Source: Cobetia crustatorum
GTDB lineage: Bacteria; Pseudomonadota; Gammaproteobacteria; Pseudomonadales; Halomonadaceae
DNA length: 64,000 nucleotides
Reading direction: 5' to 3'
Assembly: GCF_000591415.1 (NCBI RefSeq)
Contig: NZ_JEMF01000018.1
Location: forward strand, 37,342-101,341
In this document: one piece after another, positions 29,115 through 36,595 of the stretch
How the letters are laid out: each line of letters starts with the position of its first letter
How positions within the stretch are numbered: the stretch's first letter is position 1
The notes under the pieces: generated by a model
What the model was told of the DNA's origin: nothing
Database searches by the model: none
The model's input: only the letters and a program-made list of their open reading frames with translations
Made by a program: the position numbers and the translations under genes

Positions 29115-29909
29115 ATGACGGCGCGGACCCTGACCTGTCATGTCGAGAGTGTGGAAGATCTGACCCCGGACGTGTTTCGTGTGCGTTTTGCCGCACGTCC
29201 CGAGGCTCTGGCGCATGCGCCAGGCCAGTATCTCGAGATGAAGCTCGATGACACCACTTGGGTACCGTTTTCCATCGCCAATGCTGCCAGTGACGATGGT
29301 GTGCTCGAACTGCATATCCAGCACTGGCCGGAGCGCAGTAACTCGGCACGACTGCGCTCGTTGCTGGTTGCAGCCAATCAGTTGGAGTTACGGCTGCCGA
29401 ACGGTGAGTGCTTTCTCGATCTCGAGGATCCGAGCCCGATCGTGCTGATTTGTGCCGGCACCGGTTTTTCCCAGATGCATGCCATGCTGCAGGCTGCCTT
29501 CGCGCGTGGCCTGACACAGCCTATTGAGTTGTGGTGGGCCGCGCGTGAGCGTCGTGACTTGTATCTGGAAAGCGCGGCGCTCAATTGGGCCACCAGTCAG
29601 CCCAATTTCCGCTATATCCCGGTGTTGGAAGAGGCGCCAGCACTTGGTGATGCTCATCATCAGGCACTGGAAGCCGCCGGCGTTGAGCCGGGCTTCACAG
29701 GCCATCTGGGGCGTATCGATGCCGCACTGAGTGAGCATGCTGGCAGCATGGCCGGTAAGCGGGTGTATCTGTCTGGTTCGCCGGGCATGGTGTACGCCTG
29801 CGTTGATGCACTGACGCCCTTGGGTGTCGAAGCCGAAGCGCTGAGTTCTGATGTGTTCAGCTACGCACCACGCGTGCCGCTGGTTGATCCGGTGCTTGCA
29901 TCTGCTTGA
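29115..29909 (+). CDS. fre: NAD(P)H-flavin reductase (FNR-type oxidoreductase)
   Basis: The 264-residue protein has an N-terminal ferredoxin-reductase-type flavin-binding barrel (APGQYLEMKL, WVPFSIANAA, the flavin-binding RPFS-like motif) and a C-terminal NAD-binding domain with ICAGTGFSQMHAML and LSGSPGMVYACVDAL. It has no iron-sulfur domain. Fre of E. coli reduces free flavins and sits beside ubiD, which is also the case here, so I use that name. It could supply reduced flavin to UbiX/UbiD chemistry or to other oxidoreductases. ATG 29115 follows AAGAGGATACG. Confidence 0.88.
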   Translation: MTARTLTCHVESVEDLTPDVFRVRFAARPEALAHAPGQYLEMKLDDTTWVPFSIANAASDDGVLELHIQHWPERSNSARLRSLLVAANQLELRLPNGECFLDLEDPSPIVLICAGTGFSQMHAMLQAAFARGLTQPIELWWAARERRDLYLESAALNWATSQPNFRYIPVLEEAPALGDAHHQALEAAGVEPGFTGHLGRIDAALSEHAGSMAGKRVYLSGSPGMVYACVDALTPLGVEAEALSSDVFSYAPRVPLVDPVLASA

Positions 29910-29930
29910 GGGCTTGAAGGAGGCCAGAGG

Positions 29931-30643
29931 ATGAGCCAGTCCCCGATTCTGATTACTGGAGGCGCTCAGCGACTAGGTCGCTATTGTGCCGAGCGGCTGG
30001 TGGATGATGGCCATTCAGTCATCATCAGCTATCGCCGGGAGCGTGATGAGCTGGAAGCGTTGCGAGCACTTGGCGTGCGTACTGTGCAGGCGGACTTTTC
30101 CAGCGAGACCGGCATTCAGGCGTTTATTGCGGCGGTTCGAGAACTGACACCGACACTCAGAGCCATCGTGCACAATGCCAGCGATTGGTTGCCGGACACC
30201 GGTGGAGAGGCGGCAGGAAGTAATTTCGAGCATCTGTTCCGTGTTCACATGCAGGCGCCGTATCTGATCAATCTGGCGCTGCGCGATCTGCTCGAAGCAG
30301 GTGTCGAGTCGCAAGCGACATCATTCACATGAGTGATTTCGTGGTGCAGAAGGGCTCAAGCCGGCATGCTGCCTACGCCGCGAGCAAAGCAGGTCTTGAG
30401 AACCTGACGCTATCGTTTGCGGCCATGTTTGCCCCACGCATTCAGGTCAATACGATTGCGCCAGCATTGATCATGCTCAAGCCTGACGACGACGATGACT
30501 ATGCCGAACGGGCGAAAGCCAAGTCACTGATGCAGAGCGTGCCGGGGCCGGGTGTGATCTGGCAGGCGATGCGCTACCTGCTCGACAGCCACTATGTGAC
30601 GGGTACCACCATGCCGGTAGATGGAGGTCGTCACCTCAAGTGA
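29931..30643 (+). CDS. folM: Dihydromonapterin reductase FolM, short-chain dehydrogenase; frameshifted as sequenced
   Basis: FolM reduces dihydromonapterin to tetrahydromonapterin and has weak dihydrofolate reductase activity. The first frame has PILITGGAQRLGRYCAERL (NADP-binding Rossmann motif), QADFSSETGI and VHNASDWL, and stops at 30332. The next frame has DIIHMSDFVVQKGSSRHAAY (catalytic Tyr followed by Lys in AASKAGL) and ends VDGGRHLK. One G is missing at 30311-30312 (TCGGCAAGC read as TCGCAAGC). Restoring it gives GVESASDIIHMSD, matching the family, and 237 residues. It lies 21 bases after fre. The lesion may be a sequence error, but this gene is non-essential, so real decay is also possible. 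Confidence 0.87.
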
Positions 30644-30712
30644 TGGGGCTTTTGACCAATGATGCCTCTGGCATCGCTTGCGCCAGAAGGCTAGCCAGAT
30701 GATGCACAAAAA

Positions 30713-30744
30713 AATGCCCCTGCTTTTCAGCGGGGGCATTTTCG
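30713..30744. terminator. Bidirectional terminator between folM and rskA
   Basis: AATGCCCCTGC (30713-30723) pairs with GCGGGGGCATT (30730-30740). It is flanked by an A run on the left and TTTT on the right, so it can stop transcription from both strands. It separates the convergent folM and anti-sigma genes. Confidence 0.85.
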
Positions 30745-30774
30745 TTGATGGCATATCGCGCTGCGACCTGTCAT

Positions 30775-31485
30775 CTACAGGATATGACGCCCTTCGACAG
30801 CAGTGAACTGACCCTTCTTGAGCGTCGGTCCCATCTGCTTGCCAGAGGGGGCGCCGCCCGGGTTTTCCAGCGTGATCACGAGATCACTGTCAGGGAAGGC
30901 CGCGAGATATTCCTTCGGCACTTCCACCTTCATGGAGCCGGAGTGCGGCAGGATGCCCAATGACATGGGCTTCTCGCCATCCTTGGTCATCAGCCAGAGT
31001 TCGCAGACCTTGCCAGGGGCGGGAGCATTGGGGCTCACGGCCTGCACCATCATCTCGCCCGAGTGAGACGCATTGACGATCCAGCCAGGGCTGCTGTCAG
31101 GATTGCTGACCACGAACACATAGTCGCTCTCCATGCTCTCGTTCTGTCCGAGACTGAAGGTCAGCGTTACGGCGAGCGCTAGACTGAATGCCGTGGCCGT
31201 CATGCCTTGCCAGAGGCCAAGGCGACGCCACCACGGCTGGCGGGCTGTACCGGTCGCCTCGGCGATGCCTTTCCAGACACTGGCAGGGGGCGCAATGGGT
31301 GTCAGCTGCTCGTTGAACACGTTCAGGTGTTCACGCCAGCGTTCAACGTCGCGTTGTACATCGTGACTGACTGACAGCAACGACTCAAATGCAGCGCGTT
31401 CGTCACGTGTCAGGGTACCGAGCGCGTACTCTCCCGCTGCGGCTTCGCGCAGATGGGGGTCGCTCAGATCAAATGACTCATGCAT
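30775..31485 (-). CDS. RskA-like anti-sigma factor, single-pass membrane protein
   Basis: The 236-residue protein has a cytoplasmic N-terminal anti-sigma domain (LREAAAGEYALGTLTRDERA, a hallmark of the RskA/ChrR-like group), one membrane segment at about residues 91-112, and a periplasmic domain of the anti-sigma-K-factor RskA type (PGKVCELWLMTKDGEKPMSLG). It should bind and silence the sigma factor encoded just upstream, whose 3' end overlaps this start by 22 bases. The signal it senses cannot be read from sequence. Confidence 0.88.
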   Translation of the reverse strand: MHESFDLSDPHLREAAAGEYALGTLTRDERAAFESLLSVSHDVQRDVERWREHLNVFNEQLTPIAPPASVWKGIAEATGTARQPWWRRLGLWQGMTATAFSLALAVTLTFSLGQNESMESDYVFVVSNPDSSPGWIVNASHSGEMMVQAVSPNAPAPGKVCELWLMTKDGEKPMSLGILPHSGSMKVEVPKEYLAAFPDSDLVITLENPGGAPSGKQMGPTLKKGQFTAVEGRHIL

Positions 31486-32018
31486 GTCTTCAACCTCTCG
31501 AGTCCACGTCGGACCCAGCTCTTGACGGTGCCTAAGGGCTGGTCCAATTGATTGGCAAGATCCTGGTGAGTTAGCCCTTCGAAATAGGCTAATTCCAGAG
31601 CGCGGCGCTGATCTTCATTCAGCTCGGCCAAGCATTGATGGAGTTCACCACTATGCTGGGCCAGGTCGACATCTGCCTCGATATCACTGAGCCCTGGCAT
31701 GGCGGCGATCAATTCATCGCTGTCATGCTCGCTAGGGCGCTGTCGACGAATCCAGTCGATGGCGATATTGCGAGTCATGGTGCCGAGCCAAGTCATCGGT
31801 CGAGCGCGACTGGCGTCGTACTGGCCTGCTGCCGCCCATATCCGGATGTAAACCTGCTGAAGACAGTCCTGCGCTGATGCCTCATGTCTCAAGATACGCA
31901 GCAACTGAGCGTATAGATGCGCACTGGTAGCTCTATAGAGTCGATCCAGTGCTTGGGCATCCTGCCGGGCACATCCCAACAGATACTCTACCAGTGCATC
32001 ATTTCGGGAATCCTGCAT
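31464..32018 (-). CDS. ECF-family RNA polymerase sigma factor, SigK-like
   Basis: The 184-residue protein has sigma region 2 (ALDRLYRATSAHLYAQLLRI, QDCLQQVYIRIWAAAGQYD, MTWLGTMTRNIAIDWIRR) and sigma region 4 with its helix-turn-helix (ALELAYFEGLTHQDLANQLD, LGTVKSWVRRGLERLK). It lacks regions 1 and 3, as ECF factors do. Pairing with an RskA-type anti-sigma gene supports the SigK-like group. ATG 32018 (MQDSRNDALVEYLLG) is preferred; a GTG at 32054 would extend it by 12 codons through a perfect inverted repeat. A Fur-box-like site lies over the putative -10 about 90 bases upstream. Confidence 0.92.
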   Translation of the reverse strand: MQDSRNDALVEYLLGCARQDAQALDRLYRATSAHLYAQLLRILRHEASAQDCLQQVYIRIWAAAGQYDASRARPMTWLGTMTRNIAIDWIRRQRPSEHDSDELIAAMPGLSDIEADVDLAQHSGELHQCLAELNEDQRRALELAYFEGLTHQDLANQLDQPLGTVKSWVRRGLERLKTCMSHLI

Positions 32019-32040
32019 GCATGCATTCCAAGCTGTGGGC

Positions 32041-32116
32041 GCGGTGCCAGGCACCGCTGGATGAATGCGTGTTGCCAGTCATGACTAGCAGCGGCAACCA
32101 ATGATAATGATTATAC
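32041..32116 (-). promoter_or_regulatory. sigK upstream region: Fur-box-like site over a -10, plus a perfect inverted repeat
   Basis: At 32102-32116 the sequence TGATAATGATTATAC matches the 7-1-7 Fur pattern TGATAATNATTATCA at 12 of 14 informative positions. On the minus strand TATAAT at 32115-32110 could be the sigK -10, so a bound repressor would block transcription. No good -35 is seen. Closer to the gene, GCGGTGCC (32041-32048) and GGCACCGC (32050-32057) form a perfect inverted repeat around one base, either an operator or a hairpin in the 5' leader. Confidence 0.4.
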
Positions 32117-32241
32117 TGATGCATATCTAAGCCGATAGTCTCCCTTACGCCAAGCTGGCAACGAATAGTTGCCTGATCACGCTTGCGCACGACGGTTCTG
32201 GATGCAAGGATAGAGATCTCGCGCTTCATGCGTTACGTTAT

Positions 32242-32250
32242 TGGTATAAT
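32242..32250 (+). promoter_or_regulatory. Extended -10 promoter for the aroG leader transcript
   Basis: TGGTATAAT at 32242-32250 is a perfect extended -10 (TGnTATAAT). The -35 at about 32223-32228 is poor, which extended -10 promoters tolerate. The start would be near 32257, about 31 bases before the first leader peptide. Confidence 0.65.
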
Positions 32251-32287
32251 GTCACTTTATTGTTGTTAATGGATACTGGCCTTGCCC

Positions 32288-32404
32288 ATGAACCACCCGA
32301 TATCTTCCAGCTTGCGTTCTGCCACTGTCTGCCCTTCGGGTCAGGTAGCCAGCAGTACGTGTGCTGCGGATTATTGGTATTGGTTTATACAGGGGCGCGC
32401 CTGA
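32288..32404 (+). CDS. Candidate aromatic leader peptide 1 (38 aa, contains Tyr-Trp-Tyr-Trp-Phe)
   Basis: A short frame from ATG 32288 to TGA 32402-32404 encodes 38 residues. Residues 29-33 are Y-W-Y-W-F (codons 32372-32386), followed by five more codons and a stop. The stop lies in the loop of a hairpin (32394-32418), and an intrinsic terminator follows 44 bases later. This is the layout of a ribosome-mediated transcription attenuator: scarce charged Tyr, Trp or Phe tRNA would stall the ribosome and disrupt the first hairpin. The downstream gene is a DAHP synthase, the entry enzyme of aromatic amino acid synthesis. The weak point is the start: no strong ribosome binding site is seen before 32288. 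Too short and biased for homology search to settle. Confidence 0.7.
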   Translation: MNHPISSSLRSATVCPSGQVASSTCAADYWYWFIQGRA

Positions 32405-32481
32405 GGTTACGGCGCGCCTGTCTTGTACGGGCTGCCACCACCTTGAGAAACCCCCGGTCGCAGTCACGGCCGGGGGTTTTT
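32394..32481 (+). terminator. Pause hairpin and intrinsic terminator of the aromatic attenuator
   Basis: GGCGCGCC (32394-32401) pairs with the same palindromic sequence at 32411-32418, enclosing the leader stop codon in a 9-base loop. Then AAACCCCCGG (32448-32457) pairs with CCGGGGGTTT (32470-32479), extended inward by CG/CG, and is followed by a TTTTT run ending at 32481. This is one of the strongest intrinsic terminators in the window, yet no gene precedes it on this strand except the leader peptide, which points to conditional termination. I did not resolve a convincing antiterminator pairing. Confidence 0.8.
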
Positions 32482-32588
32482 GCATTTATGGCCCGGCCAA
32501 CTTGTACGATAAGAGGCGCAGTCTCGGGACTGGCAGGTCAGCAATCGCGACACGAATGATCGCAGTTTGAATGAACAGAGGAATTTCC

Positions 32589-32756
32589 ATGCGCACCACG
32601 ACCACATTGACTCGCTTTATCCTCGCTTCCTTACGGGTCGTGCATGGTTATTGGCGCTGGCGATTTAGTGGCGTCCTGTCTCTTGCCGCTGTCACCGCGG
32701 GACAGGGCGATATCCACCGGAGTGACATGTCGCGAAGTCCCTGTTTGCCAGACTGA
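32589..32756 (+). CDS. Candidate aromatic leader peptide 2 (55 aa, contains Tyr-Trp-Arg-Trp-Arg-Phe)
   Basis: The frame starts at ATG 32589 with a strong ribosome binding site (AGAGGA, spacing six) and begins MRTTTTLTRFILASLRVVHG. Residues 21-26 are Y-W-R-W-R-F (32649-32666), and the stop is at 32754-32756, 45 bases before aroG. After the aromatic run, GTCCTGTCTC (32673-32682) can pair with GGGACAGGGC (32699-32708). The ACAGGG within that second arm can instead pair with CCCTGT (32739-32744). Such mutually exclusive pairings are what attenuation requires. There is no U tract, so control could be at translation or through Rho. The frame continues 29 codons past the aromatic run, longer than in classical leaders. 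Confidence 0.6.
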   Translation: MRTTTTLTRFILASLRVVHGYWRWRFSGVLSLAAVTAGQGDIHRSDMSRSPCLPD

Positions 32757-32763
32757 ATATTGT

Positions 32764-32787
32764 GTGATGAAGCAGGTGCTTCATCAC
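32764..32787 (+). promoter_or_regulatory. Hairpin immediately upstream of the aroG ribosome binding site
   Basis: GTGATGAAGC (32764-32773) and GCTTCATCAC (32778-32787) form a perfect 10-pair stem with an AGGT loop, ending just before the CGGAG ribosome binding site of aroG. It has no U tract, so it is unlikely to be an intrinsic terminator. It may modulate ribosome access as the last element of the leader. Confidence 0.55.
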
Positions 32788-32801
32788 CGGAGATAAAGAT
32801 C

Positions 32802-33946
32802 ATGAATGCCAGCCTTGAACGTGTCCTGACTGCTAACGACCTTTCCGAGAATGTGACTGAGAACGCTACTGTGACAATCCCTGATGCCCGCTCGATACCT
32901 TCTCTGACTACTGGACGCATCAGTCGCGAAGCCTTGCCCAGTGCCGCTGAACTGCGAGTGACTCTGCCAGTCAGTGCGACGTTGGACGCCGAGATTTGTC
33001 AACATCGCGCCGAGATCAATGCCATTCTCGCCGGTGAGGATGACCGTATGTTAGTCGTCGTGGGCCCGTGTTCGATCCACGACATGAAGGCTGCACGTGA
33101 GTACGCCGCTCGCTTGGTAGCCATTGAGCCTCAAGTACGGGATCGCCTCAAACTGGTGATGCGTGTCTATGTCGAGAAGCCGCGTACGACAGTGGGATGG
33201 AAGGGGCTGGCCTACGACCCGCATCTGGACGGTAGCGACGATATGGCAGCGGGTCTTCACCAGGCGCGCCAGCTGATGCTGGAAATCAATCAGATGGGCC
33301 TGCCCGTCGCGACCGAGCTACTGCAACCACTGACGGCTGCCTATCTGGAAGATCTGTTGGGCTGGGCCGCTATTGGGGCTCGTACCACCGAGTCCCAGAT
33401 TCATCGTGAGATGGCCTCTGGTCTTGGCTGCGCAGTGGGCTTCAAGAATGGCACCGATGGTGGAGTCGAGGTGGCAGTACAGGCGATTGGCGCAGCGCCC
33501 ATGGTCATCGCCACTTCGGTATGAATGACGATGGCCGTCCGGCCTTGATCGAGACCGCCGGTAACCCGCATACACATGTCGTGTTGCGCGGCGGCCACGG
33601 TCAACCCAACTATGACGCCGAATCCGTCGCTGCCTGCCGCCGTGAACTGGAGAGTGCCGGTCTGGCGCCGCGGCTGATGGTGGATTGCAGTCATGCGAAT
33701 TCGCGCAAAGATCACCGTCGTCAGAGTGAAGTGATGCTCGACGTGCTGGCGCAGCGCATGCAGGGTGATGATGCGTTGATTGGCGTAATGCTCGAGAGCC
33801 ATCTCAATGAAGGCAAGCAGGCGCTACCAGCCGCCTCACGGTTGTCCCAGCTGCGCCATGGGGTGTCAGTCACCGATGCTTGCCTTGGCTGGGTAACCAC
33901 CGAACACTTGCTGACGCTGGCGGCGGAACGGTTGCGTAACGTCTGA
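32802..33946 (+). CDS. aroG: 3-deoxy-7-phosphoheptulonate (DAHP) synthase, AroG type; frameshifted as sequenced
   Basis: DAHP synthase condenses phosphoenolpyruvate and erythrose 4-phosphate, the first step to Phe, Tyr and Trp. The first frame has VVVGPCSIHDMKAAREYA, RVYVEKPRTTVGWKGL, GARTTESQIHREMASGL and GFKNGTDG, then stops at 33524. The next frame has HVVLRGGHGQPNYD, MVDCSHANS, GVMLESHLNEGKQ and SVTDACLGW, ending at TGA 33944-33946. One G is missing near 33510 (ATCGGCCAC read as ATCGCCAC). Restored, the protein is 381 residues, with about 25 extra at the N-terminus compared with E. coli AroG. CGGAGATAAAG precedes the ATG. Which aromatic product inhibits it cannot be told. It is probably intact in the organism. 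Confidence 0.92.
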
Positions 33947-34026
33947 CTCTGATCAGCAGATGTCGTCACGGTCTGCAGTGCTCGATAGAGTGATGATGAC
34001 TCGCAAGACCTCCTCCATCCCTGACG

Positions 34027-34048
34027 CCAGTGGCTTTCTCGCCACTGG
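34027..34048 (+). terminator. Possible terminator hairpin after aroG
   Basis: CCAGTGGC (34027-34034) and GCCACTGG (34041-34048) form an 8-pair stem with a TTTCTC loop, followed by GCGTTGTCGTTTC. The U tract is poor, so this is a weak candidate. Confidence 0.35.
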
Positions 34049-34079
34049 GCGTTGTCGTTTCTGGGGTGCTGCCTTGGCC

Positions 34080-34097
34080 GCGTCACATGAATGTCAT
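34080..34097 (+). promoter_or_regulatory. Possible Pho box before phoX
   Basis: GCGTCACATGAATGTCAT contains two TGTCAT-like heptamers starting 11 bases apart (CGTCACA at 34081 and TGTCATC at 34092), the spacing of PhoB direct repeats. It lies about 90 bases before a PhoX-type phosphatase, a classical phosphate-starvation target. The first half-site is imperfect. Confidence 0.4.
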
Positions 34098-34188
34098 CCG
34101 GTTCGCGTATCACTTCTCGTGGTCTTTGGCATGCGATTAGCTGCCATGTCCCAGAAGAATCACCCGCCACCTGACCCGGGGAATATTC

Positions 34189-36342
34189 ATGAGCAAGGAA
34201 ATTGAAGATCATCGCCTGCTGAATTCCAGTAGCAATGAGCCGTTTTCATCTGTCATCGAAAAGCATGTCTCGCGCCGTAATGTGTTGCAGGGCGGCCTGG
34301 GCATGGCGGCTGTCAGCGTCTTGGGAGGCTTTGGTCTTGCTGGTGTCAGTGGTGCTGCCTATAGCGATGCCAGCAAACAGAAGGCGCCCGCGGCTGAGAA
34401 GACACCACTGACCCTGGCCTTCGAGTCCATCAATGGCTCACGTACCGATGCCTTCGTGGTACCCGCTGGCTATACCGCTCAGGTACTTGCACCGTGGGGC
34501 ACACCGCTCAATGACGCTGCGCCACAGTGGCGTGAAGACTTGGCGCTGACGCCCGAGATTCAGGCCAATAGCATCGGCATGCATCACGATGGCATGCACA
34601 ACTTTGCTCTGAGCGCCGCGACGGCCTCCAGTCATTTCCTGCTGGTGATGAACAACGAATACATCGATCAGGACGCATTGTGGGCACCGAAAGGCGGCGC
34701 GACCAACGCCGAGACAGGCAAGCGTCCTGCCGATGAAGTGCGCACCGAGATCAATGCGCATGGTGTGTCCGTCGTCGAGATAAAGAAAGATACGGCCGGT
34801 AAGTGGAGCGTCGTCACAGATTCGAAGTATAACCGGCGCATCACCAGTGCCAGCGAGATGAAATTGAGCGGACCGGTGGCAGGCAGTGATCACGTCAAGA
34901 CGGTCTTCTCGCCGGACGGCATGTTGGCGCGTGGCACCAATAACAACTGCGCCAATGGCTATACGCCGTGGGGCACCTACCTGACCTGTGAAGAGAACTG
35001 GCCGGGTTATTTCGTCAAGCGTGACGATCGCCAGCAGGATGATGATCGTATCGGTCTCGAGCTTGAGCGTGGACGTTATGGTTGGGAAACGGCAGCTGGC
35101 GATGCCAGCGAGATCAATGGTGAGTTCGCGCGTTTCGACAATACTCCCACCGCTGACAGCGCCGACAAGGATTATCGCAACGAGCCACGCGCTTTCGGCT
35201 ATATCGTCGAGATTGATCCCTACACCGGCGAGAAGGCCGTCAAGCGTACCGCACTGGGACGTTTTCGGCACGAAGGCTGCTGGCCGGGCAAGCTGGTCGA
35301 GGGTCAGCCGGTCGTCTTCTACTCCGGCCACGACTCCCGCAACGAGTACATCTACAAGTTCGTGTCGGATGTCGTCTGGAATGGCGCGGATGCGCATGTT
35401 GCCGGTGAGGTGAAGGACCGCCTGGCGATCGGCGACAAGTACATGGACAAGGGCACGCTGTATGTCGCCCAATTTGCGGCAGATGGCACGGGCAAGTGGT
35501 TGAAGCTGGTGCCGGATTCCGTCACCAGAGATGGCCGTACGCTCGCCTCGGCGCTGAATCTGGCCACTGATGACCTCGCTGGTATCATTATCAATACCGC
35601 CGATGCAGCAGACCTGATGGGGGCAACGCCGATGGACCGCCCTGAATGGGGCGCTGTCGATCCGGTCTCGGGTGAGGTCTACATGACGTTGACCAACAAC
35701 ACTGATCGTAGCGAAAAGGGATCTGCTGCGGCCTTCACGGCCGATGGCAAGGCGATTGAAGAACTGGGTGTCGGCTACAAGACAGCACCGGTTAACCCAG
35801 CCAACCCACGCGCAGATAATGAGGCGGGCCAGATCATCCGCTGGCGCGAGTCTGATGCGCACGCCGAGTTTGACTGGGAGATTTTCGTTTTTGGCGCTGC
35901 CGCCAGCGATGCTGACAACCTGTCAGGCCTGACCGAGATGAATCAGTTTGCAAGCCCGGATGGCCTGTACTTCGATGAGCGCGAAGGAGGGCAGGGTATT
36001 CTGTGGATCGAGACCGATAACGGTTATGAGGGCGTGACAGAAGCCACCAATGATCAGGTGCTGGCGGTTGTACCGGCTGCACTTCAGCAGGCTGAAGGCG
36101 ATGCAGCCGTGATTGGTGCCGATAACCAGGCGCAACTCAAGCGTTTCGCGGTTGGCCCGAATGGTTGTGAAGTGACTGGAATCTTCGCGACACCCGACAG
36201 AACAGCGCTGTTCGTCAACATCCAGCATCCGGGGAACTGGCCGCAGGGCGATGATGCTACTGCCGTGACACAAGGGAGCGTGCGTCCGCGTGCATCCACC
36301 GTCGTGATTCAGCGCGCTGATGGCGGCCAGGTCGGTGTCTGA
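34189..36342 (+). CDS. phoX: PhoX-family alkaline phosphatase, Tat-exported
   Basis: The 717-residue protein belongs to the PhoX (DUF839) family, which releases phosphate from phosphomonoesters in the periplasm using calcium and iron. A twin-arginine signal is visible: SRRNVLQGG with arginines at 29-30, then a hydrophobic stretch ending near AGVSGAAYS. Conserved blocks include MHHDGMHNF, ANGYTPWGTYLTCEENWPGYF, RALGYIVEIDPYTG-like (PRAFGYIVEIDPYTG), GHDSRNEYIYKFVS, MDRPEWGAVDP and GILWIETDNGYEG. tatABC is encoded in the same window. A Pho-box-like site upstream suggests PhoB control, with ppk and ppx nearby completing a phosphate theme. The name is given by family, not by tested activity. Confidence 0.9.
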   Translation: MSKEIEDHRLLNSSSNEPFSSVIEKHVSRRNVLQGGLGMAAVSVLGGFGLAGVSGAAYSDASKQKAPAAEKTPLTLAFESINGSRTDAFVVPAGYTAQVLAPWGTPLNDAAPQWREDLALTPEIQANSIGMHHDGMHNFALSAATASSHFLLVMNNEYIDQDALWAPKGGATNAETGKRPADEVRTEINAHGVSVVEIKKDTAGKWSVVTDSKYNRRITSASEMKLSGPVAGSDHVKTVFSPDGMLARGTNNNCANGYTPWGTYLTCEENWPGYFVKRDDRQQDDDRIGLELERGRYGWETAAGDASEINGEFARFDNTPTADSADKDYRNEPRAFGYIVEIDPYTGEKAVKRTALGRFRHEGCWPGKLVEGQPVVFYSGHDSRNEYIYKFVSDVVWNGADAHVAGEVKDRLAIGDKYMDKGTLYVAQFAADGTGKWLKLVPDSVTRDGRTLASALNLATDDLAGIIINTADAADLMGATPMDRPEWGAVDPVSGEVYMTLTNNTDRSEKGSAAAFTADGKAIEELGVGYKTAPVNPANPRADNEAGQIIRWRESDAHAEFDWEIFVFGAAASDADNLSGLTEMNQFASPDGLYFDEREGGQGILWIETDNGYEGVTEATNDQVLAVVPAALQQAEGDAAVIGADNQAQLKRFAVGPNGCEVTGIFATPDRTALFVNIQHPGNWPQGDDATAVTQGSVRPRASTVVIQRADGGQVGV

Positions 36343-36381
36343 GACGCTGGCGGTGTGACGGATCACGCCAGAGTGTCAATG

Positions 36382-36413
36382 AAGCCCCTGCATCTGTGAT
36401 GCGGGGGCTTTTT
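36382..36413 (+). terminator. Rho-independent terminator after phoX
   Basis: AAGCCCCTGCAT (36382-36393) pairs with ATGCGGGGGCTT (36399-36410) through 12 pairs including one G-U, followed by a T run to 36413. Confidence 0.85.
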
Positions 36414-36502
36414 CATGTGTGTCTGTGTCAGACCAGCGCTCATCAAGCGAGCAGAGTCGTGACGAACATCCTGTGTGATGGTGTTGTGCGATGTTGCTCA
36501 TA

Positions 36503-36536
36503 ACGAAAACGGCCCTCACGCGTTAGCATGAGGCCG
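36503..36536 (-). terminator. Rho-independent terminator after ppk
   Basis: On the minus strand CGGCC-TCATGC pairs with GCGTGA-GGGCCG across a TAAC loop (36536 down to 36510, one bulged base) and is followed by TTTTCGTT. It lies 60 bases downstream of the ppk stop. Three 9-base copies of GGCCGAAAG (the last GGCCGAGAG) overlap it at 36532-36558. Confidence 0.7.
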
Positions 36537-36595
36537 AAAGGGCCGAAAGGGCCGAGAGTGTCGGTGATAACGGGGAAGAAATAAGAAATACGAAA

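Noticed and set aside
32260..32559. 99-codon frame overlapping the first aromatic leader in another phase
   Set aside because: It passes through the intrinsic terminator, lacks family features and competes with the better explained 38-codon leader.
33960..34205. 81-codon frame between aroG and phoX
   Set aside because: No ribosome binding site or motif, overlaps the Pho-box-like site and runs into the phoX start; reads as non-coding.
34438..35862. Long antisense open frame (474 codons) opposite phoX
   Set aside because: It mirrors the codon structure of phoX, has no recognisable family motif and no ribosome binding site. Long shadow frames are expected opposite GC-rich genes with strong third-position bias.
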